Assembly: GCA_041395445.1 (NCBI GenBank)
Contig: JAWLAO010000007.1
Location: 62,001 to 126,000 of the forward strand
From: Gammaproteobacteria bacterium
GTDB lineage: Bacteria > Pseudomonadota > Gammaproteobacteria > Xanthomonadales > Marinicellaceae
Direction of reading: 5' to 3'
DNA length: 64,000 bases
The translations under genes were made by a program, and so were the position numbers. The number at the start of each line of letters is the position of its first letter. Position 1 is the first letter of the stretch. Shown here one piece after another: positions 27,776-37,464 of this stretch. Under the pieces are notes generated by a model. It did no database searches. It was not told the DNA's origin and saw nothing but the letters and a program-made list of their open reading frames with translations.

Positions 27776-28008
27776 TGCAACAAAGAAGACAAGTTAATCG
27801 CAAACGTTTTTGCAAATTCACTGCTGATGGTGTTTCTGAAATCGATTATAAAGATTTGGATACATTGAAACAAAATGTTGGTGAGACAGGGAAAATCATC
27901 CCTAGCCGTATCACAGGTACAAAAGCTAAATATCAAAGACAATTAACTACCGCTGTTAAACGTGCGAGATATATTGCATTGTTGCCATATTGTGATCAAC
28001 ATTATTAA
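27775..28008 (+). CDS. rpsR: Small ribosomal subunit protein bS18
   Basis: A 77-residue protein with the expected NRKRFCKFTADGVSEIDYKD start and IIPSRITGTKAKYQRQLTTA core. It is coupled to rpsF and followed by rplI, the standard operon. It binds 16S rRNA as a heterodimer with bS6. Confidence 0.98.
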   Translation: MQQRRQVNRKRFCKFTADGVSEIDYKDLDTLKQNVGETGKIIPSRITGTKAKYQRQLTTAVKRARYIALLPYCDQHY

Positions 28009-28022
28009 TCAGGAGTAAGCAC

Positions 28023-28475
28023 ATGCAAGTTATATTATTAAAGAAAGTACAAAATCTTGGTGAGTTGGGCGATATCGTTAATGTAAAACCTGGTTATGCC
28101 AGAAATTACTTGATTCCTAAAGGTCATGCGTCAATGGCGACGGAATCAAATATTCAATCATTTGAAGATCGTAAAGCAGAACTGATTGCAAAAGAAAAAG
28201 ACACTTTGGCGGCTGCAAATGCAAGAGCTGAGTCAATCAATGGTTTGGAAATTACAATCACTTCCAATGCATCTCCTGAAGGAAAATTGTATGGTTCAAT
28301 TGGTCCTCGTGAGATTGCTGAGAAATTAACAGCCAGTGGTTTCCCTGTTGATAAAAGTGAAGTTATCATGCCTGACGGTCCGATTCGTGAATCCAGCCAA
28401 GTTGAAATTGAATTATCTTTACATGCAGATGTGAAAACCAAATTCAATTTAAATGTTGAAGGTGTTGAAACTTAG
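28023..28475 (+). CDS. rplI: Large ribosomal subunit protein bL9
   Basis: A 150-residue protein, the normal size. The N-terminal rRNA-binding signature GDIVNVKPGYARNYLIPKGHA is followed by the long helix and the C-terminal domain with GKLYGSIGPREIAEKL. The ribosome site AGGAG precedes the ATG at 28023. Last gene of the rpsF-rpsR-rplI operon. Confidence 0.98.
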   Translation: MQVILLKKVQNLGELGDIVNVKPGYARNYLIPKGHASMATESNIQSFEDRKAELIAKEKDTLAAANARAESINGLEITITSNASPEGKLYGSIGPREIAEKLTASGFPVDKSEVIMPDGPIRESSQVEIELSLHADVKTKFNLNVEGVET

Positions 28476-28498
28476 AAAACACTTTTTCTAAAACTTTA

Positions 28499-28527
28499 AA
28501 ACCCGGTTTGATGCCGGGTTTTTTGTT
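28499..28527 (+). terminator. Rho-independent terminator of the rpsF operon
   Basis: AAACCCGG / CCGGGTTTT with a short loop, followed by T's, 25 bases after the rplI stop. Confidence 0.88.
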
Positions 28528-28694
28528 TTTACGAAATTTATTAATTTTCAAGGGTACTCCTTAGCGATTGACTGCTATTTTGAGATTATGAGATGTTGTA
28601 GTAAAATCAGTTTAGTATGGGCGATGATTAATCATTAATATGATAAAACAGTCTTTTGGAGAGACACTGACGATTAGTAGAGGTTAATTGGAGT

Positions 28695-29357
28695 ATGCAA
28701 GAAAACTCGGAGTCTGTGAGAATATTCAGACAGAAGTATAGAGAGGAAAAAATCTCAAAACACTATTATGGCTGGCTTCATTTTACTCTCACAACAGTAA
28801 TTTCGATTGCTATTATTTCCATTTCTTTTTTTAGGCTGAGAGATGTTCAGTCGTTGGAGTGGTTGACCATTCCTATTACATTTTTATATGCAAATATTGC
28901 TGAATATTTTGGACATAAAGGTCCGATGCATCATTTGCGAAAACCTTTTGGGTTAATGTATCAAAGGCACACCAAGGAACATCATGTGTTCTTTACTGAT
29001 AAATATATGGAATTTGATAGTTCCAAAGATTTTAAAGCGGTGCTTTTTCCTATTGTTCTGGTTTTATTCTTTTTTGGCTTGATTGGAGTTCCAAGCTGGA
29101 TGTTGTTTTATTGGTTGTTTTCATCCAATGTCGCTTGGCTTTTTTCAATGACGGCTGTTGCCTATTTCCTCAATTACGAATGGCTTCATTTTGCTTATCA
29201 TTGTTCGGAAGAGTCGTGGCTCAGGTACATTCCCGGGTTTAGGAAATTAAGACAATTACATCTGCATCACCATAATCAAAAACTAATGTCTCGTTATAAT
29301 TTTAATATTACTTATCCGATTGGTGATATTTTGTTTGGGACTTATTTTAAGAAATAA
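28695..29357 (+). CDS. Fatty acid hydroxylase superfamily protein
   Basis: A 220-residue integral membrane protein with about four membrane segments and the histidine clusters that bind a di-iron centre. These are HKGPMHH (about residues 75-81), RHTKEHHVFF (near 95), HFAYHCSEESW (near 165) and HLHHHN (near 190). The family hydroxylates or desaturates lipids, sterols or carotenoids using O2. The substrate is not clear here. It stands alone and converges with gspF, overlapping it by 11 bases at the 3' ends. Confidence 0.87.
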   Translation: MQENSESVRIFRQKYREEKISKHYYGWLHFTLTTVISIAIISISFFRLRDVQSLEWLTIPITFLYANIAEYFGHKGPMHHLRKPFGLMYQRHTKEHHVFFTDKYMEFDSSKDFKAVLFPIVLVLFFFGLIGVPSWMLFYWLFSSNVAWLFSMTAVAYFLNYEWLHFAYHCSEESWLRYIPGFRKLRQLHLHHHNQKLMSRYNFNITYPIGDILFGTYFKK

Positions 29358-30558
29358 TGGTATTCATCTGGAAGATTGGTAAAAGCATTGCCAGTACAAT
29401 GAGTAATATCATCATACCAACAATTAGAATAGCGACCGGTTGCATGACGCTGACAATGGAGCGAAGTTTGTGATTAACATCTCGTTCCTGAGTGTCTGCG
29501 GCTCTTTCGAGCATGTCGCTGAGAATTCCTGATTGTTCCCCGGAATTTATTAAACGAATTGTCATTGGTGGAAAATATCCATTATTTTTCAGGGATTGAC
29601 TGAGGCTGGAACCTTCCCGAACCTGAGAAGCGGTTTTTTCGACCGAATTTTTAATCACCAGATTATTGATAACTTTGCCTGATAACGAGAGGGCTTGCAC
29701 AATTGGCACTGTGCTTTTGGTGAGGATTCCCAAAGTTCTGGTAAAACGAGCCGATTGCGAAATTCTGATAAAAGAACCAACTAATGGCAATTTGAGTAAA
29801 AATTGATGCCATTTGAAACGAAATTCCCTGTTTTGTAAGGCAAAAATAAATGCAACAATCAAAACCAGAAATATGATTGAAACTGTCAATCCGTATTTTC
29901 TGACTCCATCGCTGATACTCACCAGAACTTTTGTGATTGTTGGAAGTTCGGCATTGTTGTTCTCAAAAACCTGAATGACTTTTGGGACGATATAAACCAT
30001 CAAACCGGAAACCACTAATATTGATGTGATAATCAGAATGATGGGATACAAAAGTGCCATCCACGATTGTTTGCCCATATCTTGGCGTTGTTCCAAATAT
30101 TCAGCTAATCGGAGTAACACCTCATCCAAATTTCCCGATTGTTCACCGGCTTCGACACTGGTCGTTATCAATTCATCAAATGCTTTAGGAAACATTTTCA
30201 TTGAATAAGCCAAAGGATGACCTTCCATCAGCTTGGAACGTAAAGTGATTAGAATTTTTTTGGAGCTTTTATTTTCTGTTTGCTCGATGATTGTGTTTAA
30301 TGCTTCAGCTAATGGCAAACCGGCTTTGAGTAAAGTCGAAAGCTGACGAATGAAAACAGGAAGTTCACCACTTTTAAGCCGGGTGTTAAATTTTTGGTCG
30401 ACAGTTTTATTGCCAGTTGCATTGATTTTCTCAATTTTTACCGGAATCAGATTCTTGTTTCTGAGAATTTGACGGACATGCTTTTCTGTATCAGCTTGTA
30501 AAATTCCGGTTTGAGTTTTTCCGGATTGATCCAAACAACTATATTCAAAAGCATCCAT
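29347..30558 (-). CDS. gspF: Type II secretion system inner membrane protein GspF
   Basis: A 403-residue protein with the two T2SSF domains. The N-terminal YSCLDQSGKTQTGILQADTE is followed by FIRQLSTLLKAGLPLAEALN and a second copy beginning SARFTRTLGILTKSTVPIVQ. Three membrane segments sit in the usual places, and there is a C-terminal MQPVAILIVGMMILLIVLAM. It anchors the assembly ATPase GspE at the inner membrane. It follows gspE by 10 bases in the order D-E-F; no pseudopilin genes follow. Confidence 0.94.
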   Translation of the reverse strand: MDAFEYSCLDQSGKTQTGILQADTEKHVRQILRNKNLIPVKIEKINATGNKTVDQKFNTRLKSGELPVFIRQLSTLLKAGLPLAEALNTIIEQTENKSSKKILITLRSKLMEGHPLAYSMKMFPKAFDELITTSVEAGEQSGNLDEVLLRLAEYLEQRQDMGKQSWMALLYPIILIITSILVVSGLMVYIVPKVIQVFENNNAELPTITKVLVSISDGVRKYGLTVSIIFLVLIVAFIFALQNREFRFKWHQFLLKLPLVGSFIRISQSARFTRTLGILTKSTVPIVQALSLSGKVINNLVIKNSVEKTASQVREGSSLSQSLKNNGYFPPMTIRLINSGEQSGILSDMLERAADTQERDVNHKLRSIVSVMQPVAILIVGMMILLIVLAMLLPIFQMNTIIS

Positions 30559-30568
30559 GATATTTTAA

Positions 30569-32029
30569 TTAGTTGGTGACTCGGAGAATTTCATCGGTTG
30601 TTGTTATGCCTTGGCAAAGTTTCTCAATTCCGTCCTGACGGATTGATTTTGAGAAGTTTCTTGCCAGTCTTTCAATTTGTTGTTCCGAAGCCCCTTGATG
30701 AATCAGGGTTTTCATTTCTTCATTAATTGTTATTAACTCGTAAATTCCTGTTCGACCGGTATAGGCTTCGTGAATTGGCAATCTCTCATCAGCTTTATAG
30801 AGAGTTTGAGATTGAATGTCAAATAATTGACACTCGTCAGAATTTGCCTGGTAAGCTATTTTTGTTTTTGGGTTCAGAACTTTAACCAATCTTTGGGCAA
30901 CCACTCCTTTCAAACTAGAGGCTAATAAAAACGGAGCAACGCCCATATCAACGAGTCGTGTGATAGCACCGGCGGCGGTATTAGTGTGCAATGTGGACAA
31001 TACCAAATGGCCCGTTAAACTGGCTTGAACGGCGATTTCTGCAGTTTCTAAATCTCGAATCTCTCCGACCATTATCACATCGGGGTCTTGTCTGAGAATC
31101 GCTCGCAAACCTTTTGCAAAAGTCATGTCGATTTTTGGATTAATCTGCGTTTGGCTGATTCCGGCCAGGTAATATTCAATCGGGTCTTCAACCGTCATGA
31201 TATTACGACTGCGATCATTAATTGTTTCAATTGCAGCGTATAAAGTTGTAGTTTTACCGGAACCGGTTGGACCGGTTACCAAAATAATGCCATGAGGCAG
31301 ATTGATTAAATCTTTTGTTTGTTTCAATGTTTGGGAATTCATTCCCAAGTGGCTTAAATCCAATTGCCCTGCTTGTTTATCCAGCAAACGCAATACTACA
31401 CGTTCTCCAAATGCTCCAGGAATGGTTGAAACCCTGACATCAACGGAACGCCCGGCAATTTTGATTGAAATCCGTCCATCTTGAGGTAAGCGTTTTTCAG
31501 CGATGTCTAGTTTGGACATGATTTTGATTCTCGAACTGATAAGTGGTGCAATGGCTTTTGGTGGCGCAATCACTTCTTGTAAACTACCGTCAATGCGATA
31601 ACGCACGGAAACAATATTCTCATAAGGTTCGATATGAATATCCGAGGCATTCAGTTTGACAGCATCGGATAACATGGCGTTAATCAAGCGAATGATTGGA
31701 GCATCATCGTTGCTTTCCAATAAATCATCAGGTTCGCCTAAGTCATCGGCAATTTCAGCCAGTCCGGGTTGATTATCAAAGTCAATAACATCATTAGACA
31801 ACGATTGTTGCTGCTGATAAATTTTTTGAATAATCTTATGATATTCAGCCTGTGGATAGAGATTGATTTCACAAGGAACTCCGGCAAAACGCTGAAGCTC
31901 GTCAATAGTTTGTGTGTTTGCTTGTTCTGAAACTGCCAAAATGGCTTTATCATCCTGCCATGACTCAATCGTTCCACCTTGTTTTCGGGCAAAACCGTAA
32001 TGCGGAATGGATCCCTTTGCAATACTCAT
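30569..32029 (-). CDS. gspE: Type II secretion system assembly ATPase GspE
   Basis: A 486-residue ATPase. Walker A GPTGSGKTTTLYAA lies near residue 253. The Asp box is IMTVEDPIEYYLAGISQTQIN and the His box region is STLHTNTAAGAITRL. The N-terminal region is short. The four-cysteine zinc loop that most GspE/PilB proteins carry before TGRTGIYEL is missing: only one cysteine remains (SDECQLFDIQ). It drives pseudopilus assembly in the cytosol with GspF. The start overlaps the gspD stop by one base. Confidence 0.95.
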   Translation of the reverse strand: MSIAKGSIPHYGFARKQGGTIESWQDDKAILAVSEQANTQTIDELQRFAGVPCEINLYPQAEYHKIIQKIYQQQQSLSNDVIDFDNQPGLAEIADDLGEPDDLLESNDDAPIIRLINAMLSDAVKLNASDIHIEPYENIVSVRYRIDGSLQEVIAPPKAIAPLISSRIKIMSKLDIAEKRLPQDGRISIKIAGRSVDVRVSTIPGAFGERVVLRLLDKQAGQLDLSHLGMNSQTLKQTKDLINLPHGIILVTGPTGSGKTTTLYAAIETINDRSRNIMTVEDPIEYYLAGISQTQINPKIDMTFAKGLRAILRQDPDVIMVGEIRDLETAEIAVQASLTGHLVLSTLHTNTAAGAITRLVDMGVAPFLLASSLKGVVAQRLVKVLNPKTKIAYQANSDECQLFDIQSQTLYKADERLPIHEAYTGRTGIYELITINEEMKTLIHQGASEQQIERLARNFSKSIRQDGIEKLCQGITTTDEILRVTN

Positions 32030-33879
32030 TATTGGTTATAATTCTCAGGGAGGGTTAAATTGCCTTTTTCAAATTCCTTTTTATCAATTTTTTGTAATTG
32101 CTGATTACGAATATCCTGATATTTATCCAGTGTTACTTGCTGCTGATTGCCACTGTCAAGAATCAATGGGTGTATAAAGACCATTAGATTGCGTTTGACA
32201 CGGCTTTTCTTCTTGTGTCTGAATAGATTTCTGACAACCGGAATGTCTCCTAATACTGGAACTTTCTTAATATCTTCCTGCATGGATTCATCAATCAATC
32301 CACCTAAAACGATGATTCCATCATTTGGAACCATGACTGATGTTGTCAAGGTTCTTTTATTGGTGATGACATCCACTGCTGTTGATGCTGCTGCAAGGCT
32401 GGAAACCTCCTGAGCAATATCAAGAACGATTTGTTCACCTTCATAGATATGAGGTGTCACTGTTAATGAAATACCAATTTCCTTTCTTTGAATGGTCGAG
32501 AAAGGATTGACTGAACCTTCATTCGCTCCTGTATTGGAAAATTGCCCGGTTAAGAATGGTACTTCTTGCCCAACAGATAATTTTGCCTCTTGATTATTTA
32601 ATGTCACCAAAGAAGGTGTCGATAAAATGTTATTGTTGGTATTTGCATTTAAGGCAGAAAGTAAAGCCCCAATTTGTGGGTTGTTATCACCATCCAAATG
32701 TACATATCCTACATTGAGTCCGTTGTTAACACCATTGTCGGGATTTAGAATATTGCCGATGATTCCATAGTTGGTTCCGCCAACCAAACCTTCGGCACCG
32801 TTCAGTTGATCAAGTAAACCCTGCCATTGAACACCGGCTTCCTTAGTATGATCAATTGTGAGTTCAACGATAATTGCTTCAACCAAGATTTGTGGACGTT
32901 TGACATCCAGTTGTTCGATGGCATTCAGTAAATTCTTGAAGATAGTTGGCGGCGCATTAATAACCAAAGAGTTGGTTTCCACATGTGCCTGAATCGTTGC
33001 AGATTGGTTCGCCGTTGTGGTTTGACCTTCGGCTTGTAGAGTTTTATTTGCCAGAGTTTCAAGTATCGGAACTAACGATTCAGCATTAGAGTGCTTGAGT
33101 TTTATTACTTGTGACTGAGTATTCGTTTCCAGTGGGTTGTCCAGCTGCGCAATCAAAGTTTGGATTTTTACTTTGGTAGAGGGCGGTGAATTGATGATAA
33201 CTGAGTTTGTTCTTTCATCTGCAACAATTTTGGTTTTGCCGTTTAAAGTGGTGTTTCCGGTATCCATCAAGCTTTCGATAGTGCGTGCAACTTCAGTGGC
33301 ATTGGCGTGTTGCAGCGAAATCATTTCAATGCTGGAATCAGATTTTTTATCAATACGATCGATGATGCCAATCATTCTTTCCACATTTTTCGCGCGATCC
33401 GAAATAATTACCATATTACTGTCTTTGTGAGAAATGACTTTGGCTTTTTGGTTAATGTTCTTCAACATTGTAACAATTTCGTCAGCCGGAACATAGTTTA
33501 GTCTCACAATACGAGTCACAAAATCACTATCTCCGGTAATATTGAAATCACCAAGAATTCCGGCTGCTTCGGCTTCATTGACAATTTTAATGCTGTTGCC
33601 TTCGCGAACCGCAGCTAATCCGTGAACACTCAGTACTGATAGGAAAATGTTATAAACTTCTTCTTTACTGACTGGATGTCCTGAGATTACTGTAACTTTT
33701 CCCTGAACCTGAGGGTCGATAACAAAGTTCTTTCCTGTCATATCAGAAACGGTTTCGATGAGTAGTCGGATATCAGCATCCTGAAAATTCAAACTGTGCA
33801 GGTGGTTATCTGCATAAAGTTGAATAGTGAAAATACAGTTGAGGATAAAAGCAACGATTATTTTTCTGAAATTTATCAT
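32029..33879 (-). CDS. gspD: Type II secretion system secretin GspD
   Basis: A 616-residue outer-membrane secretin. A signal peptide (MINFRKIIVAFILNCIFTIQLYA) leads into the N0 domain (NFQDADIRLLIETVSDMTGK) and three N1-N3 repeats (IVRLNYVPADEIVTMLKNI; MISLQHANATEVARTIESL; VIKLKHSNAESLVPILETL). The C-terminal secretin core has VPFLTGQF and VPVLGDIPVVRNLFRHKKKS. It forms the channel through which folded proteins leave the periplasm. First of the gspD-E-F unit; gspC and the pseudopilin genes are not nearby. The intact IS lies 217 bases upstream, pointing away. Confidence 0.96.
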   Translation of the reverse strand: MINFRKIIVAFILNCIFTIQLYADNHLHSLNFQDADIRLLIETVSDMTGKNFVIDPQVQGKVTVISGHPVSKEEVYNIFLSVLSVHGLAAVREGNSIKIVNEAEAAGILGDFNITGDSDFVTRIVRLNYVPADEIVTMLKNINQKAKVISHKDSNMVIISDRAKNVERMIGIIDRIDKKSDSSIEMISLQHANATEVARTIESLMDTGNTTLNGKTKIVADERTNSVIINSPPSTKVKIQTLIAQLDNPLETNTQSQVIKLKHSNAESLVPILETLANKTLQAEGQTTTANQSATIQAHVETNSLVINAPPTIFKNLLNAIEQLDVKRPQILVEAIIVELTIDHTKEAGVQWQGLLDQLNGAEGLVGGTNYGIIGNILNPDNGVNNGLNVGYVHLDGDNNPQIGALLSALNANTNNNILSTPSLVTLNNQEAKLSVGQEVPFLTGQFSNTGANEGSVNPFSTIQRKEIGISLTVTPHIYEGEQIVLDIAQEVSSLAAASTAVDVITNKRTLTTSVMVPNDGIIVLGGLIDESMQEDIKKVPVLGDIPVVRNLFRHKKKSRVKRNLMVFIHPLILDSGNQQQVTLDKYQDIRNQQLQKIDKKEFEKGNLTLPENYNQ

Positions 33880-34096
33880 TCTTATAGCTGTGATTTAGTT
33901 GTAATTGCGAAATGCAGTAGATTTTAACCCATAAATTTGAAAAATTCTTCATTAATTTGGATTTCAATTTCACTAGAAAATTTTATAGATTGAGATTGAA
34001 TGGAATTTATGACTCTTTATATTTATGAAATTTATTACAAAATTATTGATGAATGTCAATTTTTAAAAAAAGTAGTTGATTTTTTTAACTCAAGTA

Positions 34097-35275
34097 GAGA
34101 CCTTTGCTCGAAACACAAGAAATTTGAAAAAATGTTAAACTACCGTAGTTCACAAAATTTATTAAAATCATGTCTTGGAAACAACTTAGCCAATCAAGCT
34201 TAGCCGACTCATTAGCTAGTCACCATAAATCCCTTGAAGAACTCGATGATATTCATGAATTACTGGACTGGAGTCGAATTGAAGCTCATCTGAGAGATAT
34301 GTTTTCATCCAAACGAGGAGAGCCAGCATGGCCTCCGCTATTAATGTTTAAAATCATGTTACTGCAACAATGGTATAGACTGAGTGATGAAGGCATGGAA
34401 AAACAATTGGCACGAGATTTATTATTTCGTCGTTTTACCGGACTTGGTTTAAGTGATGGAACACCGGATCATACTGTTATCTGGCGTTTCCATAAACTGA
34501 TTGGAAAATTAAAACTGGCAGAGGTTTTATTTGAAGAAATCAACCAACAACTTTGTGAACAAAACATTATGATTAGAGCCGGAGGAGTCAGTATTATTGA
34601 CGCCACAATAATCGAAGCCAAAAACTCTCGTCCTAAAAATGGAAAAAGCGGTGAGAATACACAGGATAAAGATGCTGCTTATACCAGTAAAAAAGGTTCA
34701 GATGGCAAGCTCAAAACCACTTATGGTTTTAAACTTCATGGTAACAGTGATGAAGATGCCTTTTTACAAAAATACACCTGTACTGCCGCCAATGAGCATG
34801 ATTCTAAACAATTTAAGAAACTGCTTACAGGAGAGGAATCTCAGGTTTATGCTGATAGTGCCTATAAAAGCAAGGAATATGATGAGTATCTTCAAAGGAA
34901 TAAAATAAAAAATAAAATACACGAGCGAGCCTACCGCAACAAGCCTCTGACTGAGAAACAAAAGCAGGCTAACACATGGAAGTCTCAAGTTAGGAACCGT
35001 GTTGAAAGTGTGTTCGGCATTCTGAAGCTACATTATGGCATTGCCAAAGCCAGACATGGAGGATTAATGCAATTACATACATCAATAGGCTTTGCTGCCA
35101 TGGCATATAACCTTAAAAGAGCGGTAAAAATACAAAATAGTTGTGCCTGAAATATGGCAAAACACCCCGATTAGCCCTCAAAAAGCTAGTCGGGATTAAG
35201 AAAATAGGCACAAACAGTGGTTTTTTATCGAAAATCGAAAAAATCAGAAATTTTTATGAATCAAGCAAAAGTCTC
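34097..35275 (+). mobile_element. Intact IS5-like insertion sequence, copy B
   Basis: An element of 1179 bases with ends GAGACCTTTGCTCGAAACA and the complement of GAGACTTTTGCTTGATTCA. It is flanked by the 5-base direct repeat AAGTA at 34092-34096 and 35276-35280. It carries one intact transposase gene. It sits in the intergenic region between gspD and the subtilase gene and does not visibly break a gene. The copy at 2490-3667 is the same element, decayed. Confidence 0.94.
34170..35150 (+). CDS. IS5-family transposase
   Basis: A 326-residue DDE transposase. An N-terminal DUF772-type region (MFKIMLLQQWYRLSDEGMEK ... PDHTVIWRFHKLI) is followed by the catalytic acids in SIIDATIIEA (D), VYADSAYKSK (D) and RNRVESVFGILKLHYG (E). 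The C-terminal GFAAMAYNLKRAVK matches the family end. It cuts and joins the ends of the element in which it lies. Length and motif spacing are as in IS5 itself, and the frame is complete, so it may be active. Confidence 0.95.
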   Translation: MSWKQLSQSSLADSLASHHKSLEELDDIHELLDWSRIEAHLRDMFSSKRGEPAWPPLLMFKIMLLQQWYRLSDEGMEKQLARDLLFRRFTGLGLSDGTPDHTVIWRFHKLIGKLKLAEVLFEEINQQLCEQNIMIRAGGVSIIDATIIEAKNSRPKNGKSGENTQDKDAAYTSKKGSDGKLKTTYGFKLHGNSDEDAFLQKYTCTAANEHDSKQFKKLLTGEESQVYADSAYKSKEYDEYLQRNKIKNKIHERAYRNKPLTEKQKQANTWKSQVRNRVESVFGILKLHYGIAKARHGGLMQLHTSIGFAAMAYNLKRAVKIQNSCA

Positions 35276-35535
35276 AAGTAGTTTAATCCTGTGAGCAATT
35301 TTTGCTAAGCAACTGACGAATTGGTTAGATAATAATAAAAATAATTCAAATTTGGGTTGAATTTCTAGTAAATGAAAGGATTTGTTTCACGATTTGACGG
35401 CGAGATTTGAAAAAGCGTTTTGTGATAAGAATTCTTTGATAATTCCTCAAGTAATCGCCTTAGAGTTTGAATTTATTATTCAGACTGTGAAACTTCCTTG
35501 TTTTTAAAATATAAAAGAGAAGGTGATTTTTAATA
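35276..35535. other. Gap between IS copy B and the subtilase gene
   Basis: About 260 AT-rich bases with no credible gene. The first five are the second copy of the IS target duplication (AAGTA). The promoter of the subtilase gene is probably in the last 100 bases; the purine-rich AGAGAAGG at about 35515-35522 is its likely ribosome site, although spaced wide from the ATG at 35536. Confidence 0.5.
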
Positions 35536-37335
35536 ATGAAATTTAAAATGAAGACGGCTTATGCGGCCACGTTATTAGCTTTAAGTGGATACGCTAGTGC
35601 AGAAAGAATGATTGTTACTCATGACTCAGCGAAGTCAAACAGTTTGAAAGCAGGGCATCATGTTCTGGTTGAAGGTAATGGCTGGTTTGCTGTTGACTTA
35701 GATGAAAATGCACAAAGAACCATGAAAGCTATGAACGGATTCAGAAAAATGGAAGTGGATGCAAAGCGTTTTCCTTTATCATTATACAATGATGATGCCG
35801 GCGATCCAACAGCACAGCAATTAACCCCGTATGCGGTTTATCAATCACAAGCTAATCAATTGTCGCTTCAATCCGGTCAAAAAGTTTGTATTATTGACTC
35901 TGGTTTAGATCGTTCAAATACTGATTTTAACTGGGGTGCGATTACTGGTGATAATGATTCAGGTACAGGTAACTGGGATGAGCATGGTGGACCTCACGGT
36001 ACACACGTTGCCGGAACTGTTGGTGCAGCAGATAACGGATATGGTGTTGTTGGTATGGCACCGGGTGTCCCAATGCATATCATTAAAGTTTTTAACGAAT
36101 CAGGATGGGGATATTCTTCAGATTTGGCTTATGCTGCTAACAAATGTACAGCAGCCGGTGCAAATATCATCACTATGAGTTTAGGTGGAGGCGGTGCCAG
36201 CTCAGTTGAAGAAAATGCTTTTAATACATTCACTGATAATGGTGGTTTAGTATTGGCAGCAGCCGGTAATGATGGCAATAATGTTCGTTCCTATCCAGCC
36301 GGTTACAAATCAGTAATGATGGTTGGTGCAAATGATGCTAACAACAATATTGCCAGTTTCTCGCAATTCCCAACAAACACTGTTACAACAGGTCGTGGTA
36401 AAAATCAAAGAACAGAAACTGATGACGGTTATGGAGTGGAAGTAACAGCCGGTGGTGTTGATACACTTTCAACATATCCAGCAGGACTAGCAACACTTTC
36501 ATCTGTTACAGTTGATGGAGCCGGTGTGGCTTCTGCAGCAACTGATAATACAGGAGATGCTACAGGTGCAACTTATTTCATGGGAACAGCTGAGGCAGTT
36601 GATGGTGGTGCAAATGGTAAAATTTGTGTGATTGATCGTGGAAACATTTCATTTGCCGATAAAATTAACAACTGCGGTAACTCTGGTGGTATTGGTGCAA
36701 TCGTAATAAATAATGTGGCCGGTGATGGTGTTATCTATATGGATATTACTGATGTAACTACAAGTATTCCTGCAGTTGGAACCGCTTTTGAAGATCGTGC
36801 AGCAATTGTTGGTTCAAGCACTGCATCAATTTCAATTGGAACAGGTGATTATGGCTATATGAGCGGAACTTCAATGGCAACTCCTGCTGTTGCTGGTGTT
36901 GCTGCATTGGTTTGGTCAAACAATCCGGATTGTAACGGTACTGAAATTCGTGAAGCTTTGAAAGCGACAGCTCAAGATCAAGGCGCATCAGGACGTGATG
37001 ATTACTTCGGATATGGAATTGTTAAAGCAGCTGATGCTCATGCTTATTTGCAAACTAATGGTTGTGAGGGCGGCGGTGTAACACCTCCACCACCACCTCC
37101 ACCAAGCGGTGATATTGTATTATCCGGTAGCCGTAGCAGCGGTGGAAGAGTTGCAGATTTAACATGGACAGGTGGTTCAACTGCAAATGTTGATGTTTAT
37201 GTAAACGGTAGTTTCAATAATACTACAACTAACGATGGTGCTATTTCTTTCAATGTGAACAAACGAACAACATATACGTTTACAGTTTGTGAAGAAGGCT
37301 CAACGACTGCATGTTCGAATGATGTAACTTTATAA
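35536..37335 (+). CDS. Exported subtilisin-like serine protease (S8) with PA insert
   Basis: A 599-residue protein. A signal peptide (MKFKMKTAYAATLLALSGYASA) is followed by an inhibitor-like propeptide of about 90 residues. The catalytic domain has Asp in VCIIDSGLD (about 120), His in PHGTHVAGT (about 154), the oxyanion Asn in AAAGNDG (about 245) and Ser in MSGTSMATPAVAGVAAL (about 446). Between Asn and Ser is a protease-associated (PA) domain (NGKICVIDRGNISFADKI). After a run of prolines comes a small C-terminal beta domain (VADLTWTGGSTANVDVYVNG). It is a probable substrate of the neighbouring type II system. It lacks the GFE-type tail of other exported proteins here and ends in CSNDVTL. Confidence 0.95.
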   Translation: MKFKMKTAYAATLLALSGYASAERMIVTHDSAKSNSLKAGHHVLVEGNGWFAVDLDENAQRTMKAMNGFRKMEVDAKRFPLSLYNDDAGDPTAQQLTPYAVYQSQANQLSLQSGQKVCIIDSGLDRSNTDFNWGAITGDNDSGTGNWDEHGGPHGTHVAGTVGAADNGYGVVGMAPGVPMHIIKVFNESGWGYSSDLAYAANKCTAAGANIITMSLGGGGASSVEENAFNTFTDNGGLVLAAAGNDGNNVRSYPAGYKSVMMVGANDANNNIASFSQFPTNTVTTGRGKNQRTETDDGYGVEVTAGGVDTLSTYPAGLATLSSVTVDGAGVASAATDNTGDATGATYFMGTAEAVDGGANGKICVIDRGNISFADKINNCGNSGGIGAIVINNVAGDGVIYMDITDVTTSIPAVGTAFEDRAAIVGSSTASISIGTGDYGYMSGTSMATPAVAGVAALVWSNNPDCNGTEIREALKATAQDQGASGRDDYFGYGIVKAADAHAYLQTNGCEGGGVTPPPPPPPSGDIVLSGSRSSGGRVADLTWTGGSTANVDVYVNGSFNNTTTNDGAISFNVNKRTTYTFTVCEEGSTTACSNDVTL

Positions 37336-37360
37336 TTTACATTTTCAAATGAACAGAGAA

Positions 37361-37387
37361 AACCCGCACTTGTTGCGGGTTTTTTGT
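37361..37387 (+). terminator. Rho-independent terminator after the subtilase gene
   Basis: AACCCGCA / TGCGGGTT with a four-base loop and a run of T's, 25 bases after the stop. Confidence 0.9.
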
Positions 37388-37464
37388 TTTTATAATTTTC
37401 TTTTGTCCTATTCCCTATAAAAACGTCGTTAATAGGTTATTAACTTAGTTTTATGGGGAAAACA

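Noticed and set aside
34000..34203. Small open frame upstream of the intact transposase
   Set aside because: It runs across the IS end into the transposase start in another frame, has no ribosome site and no recognisable protein pattern.
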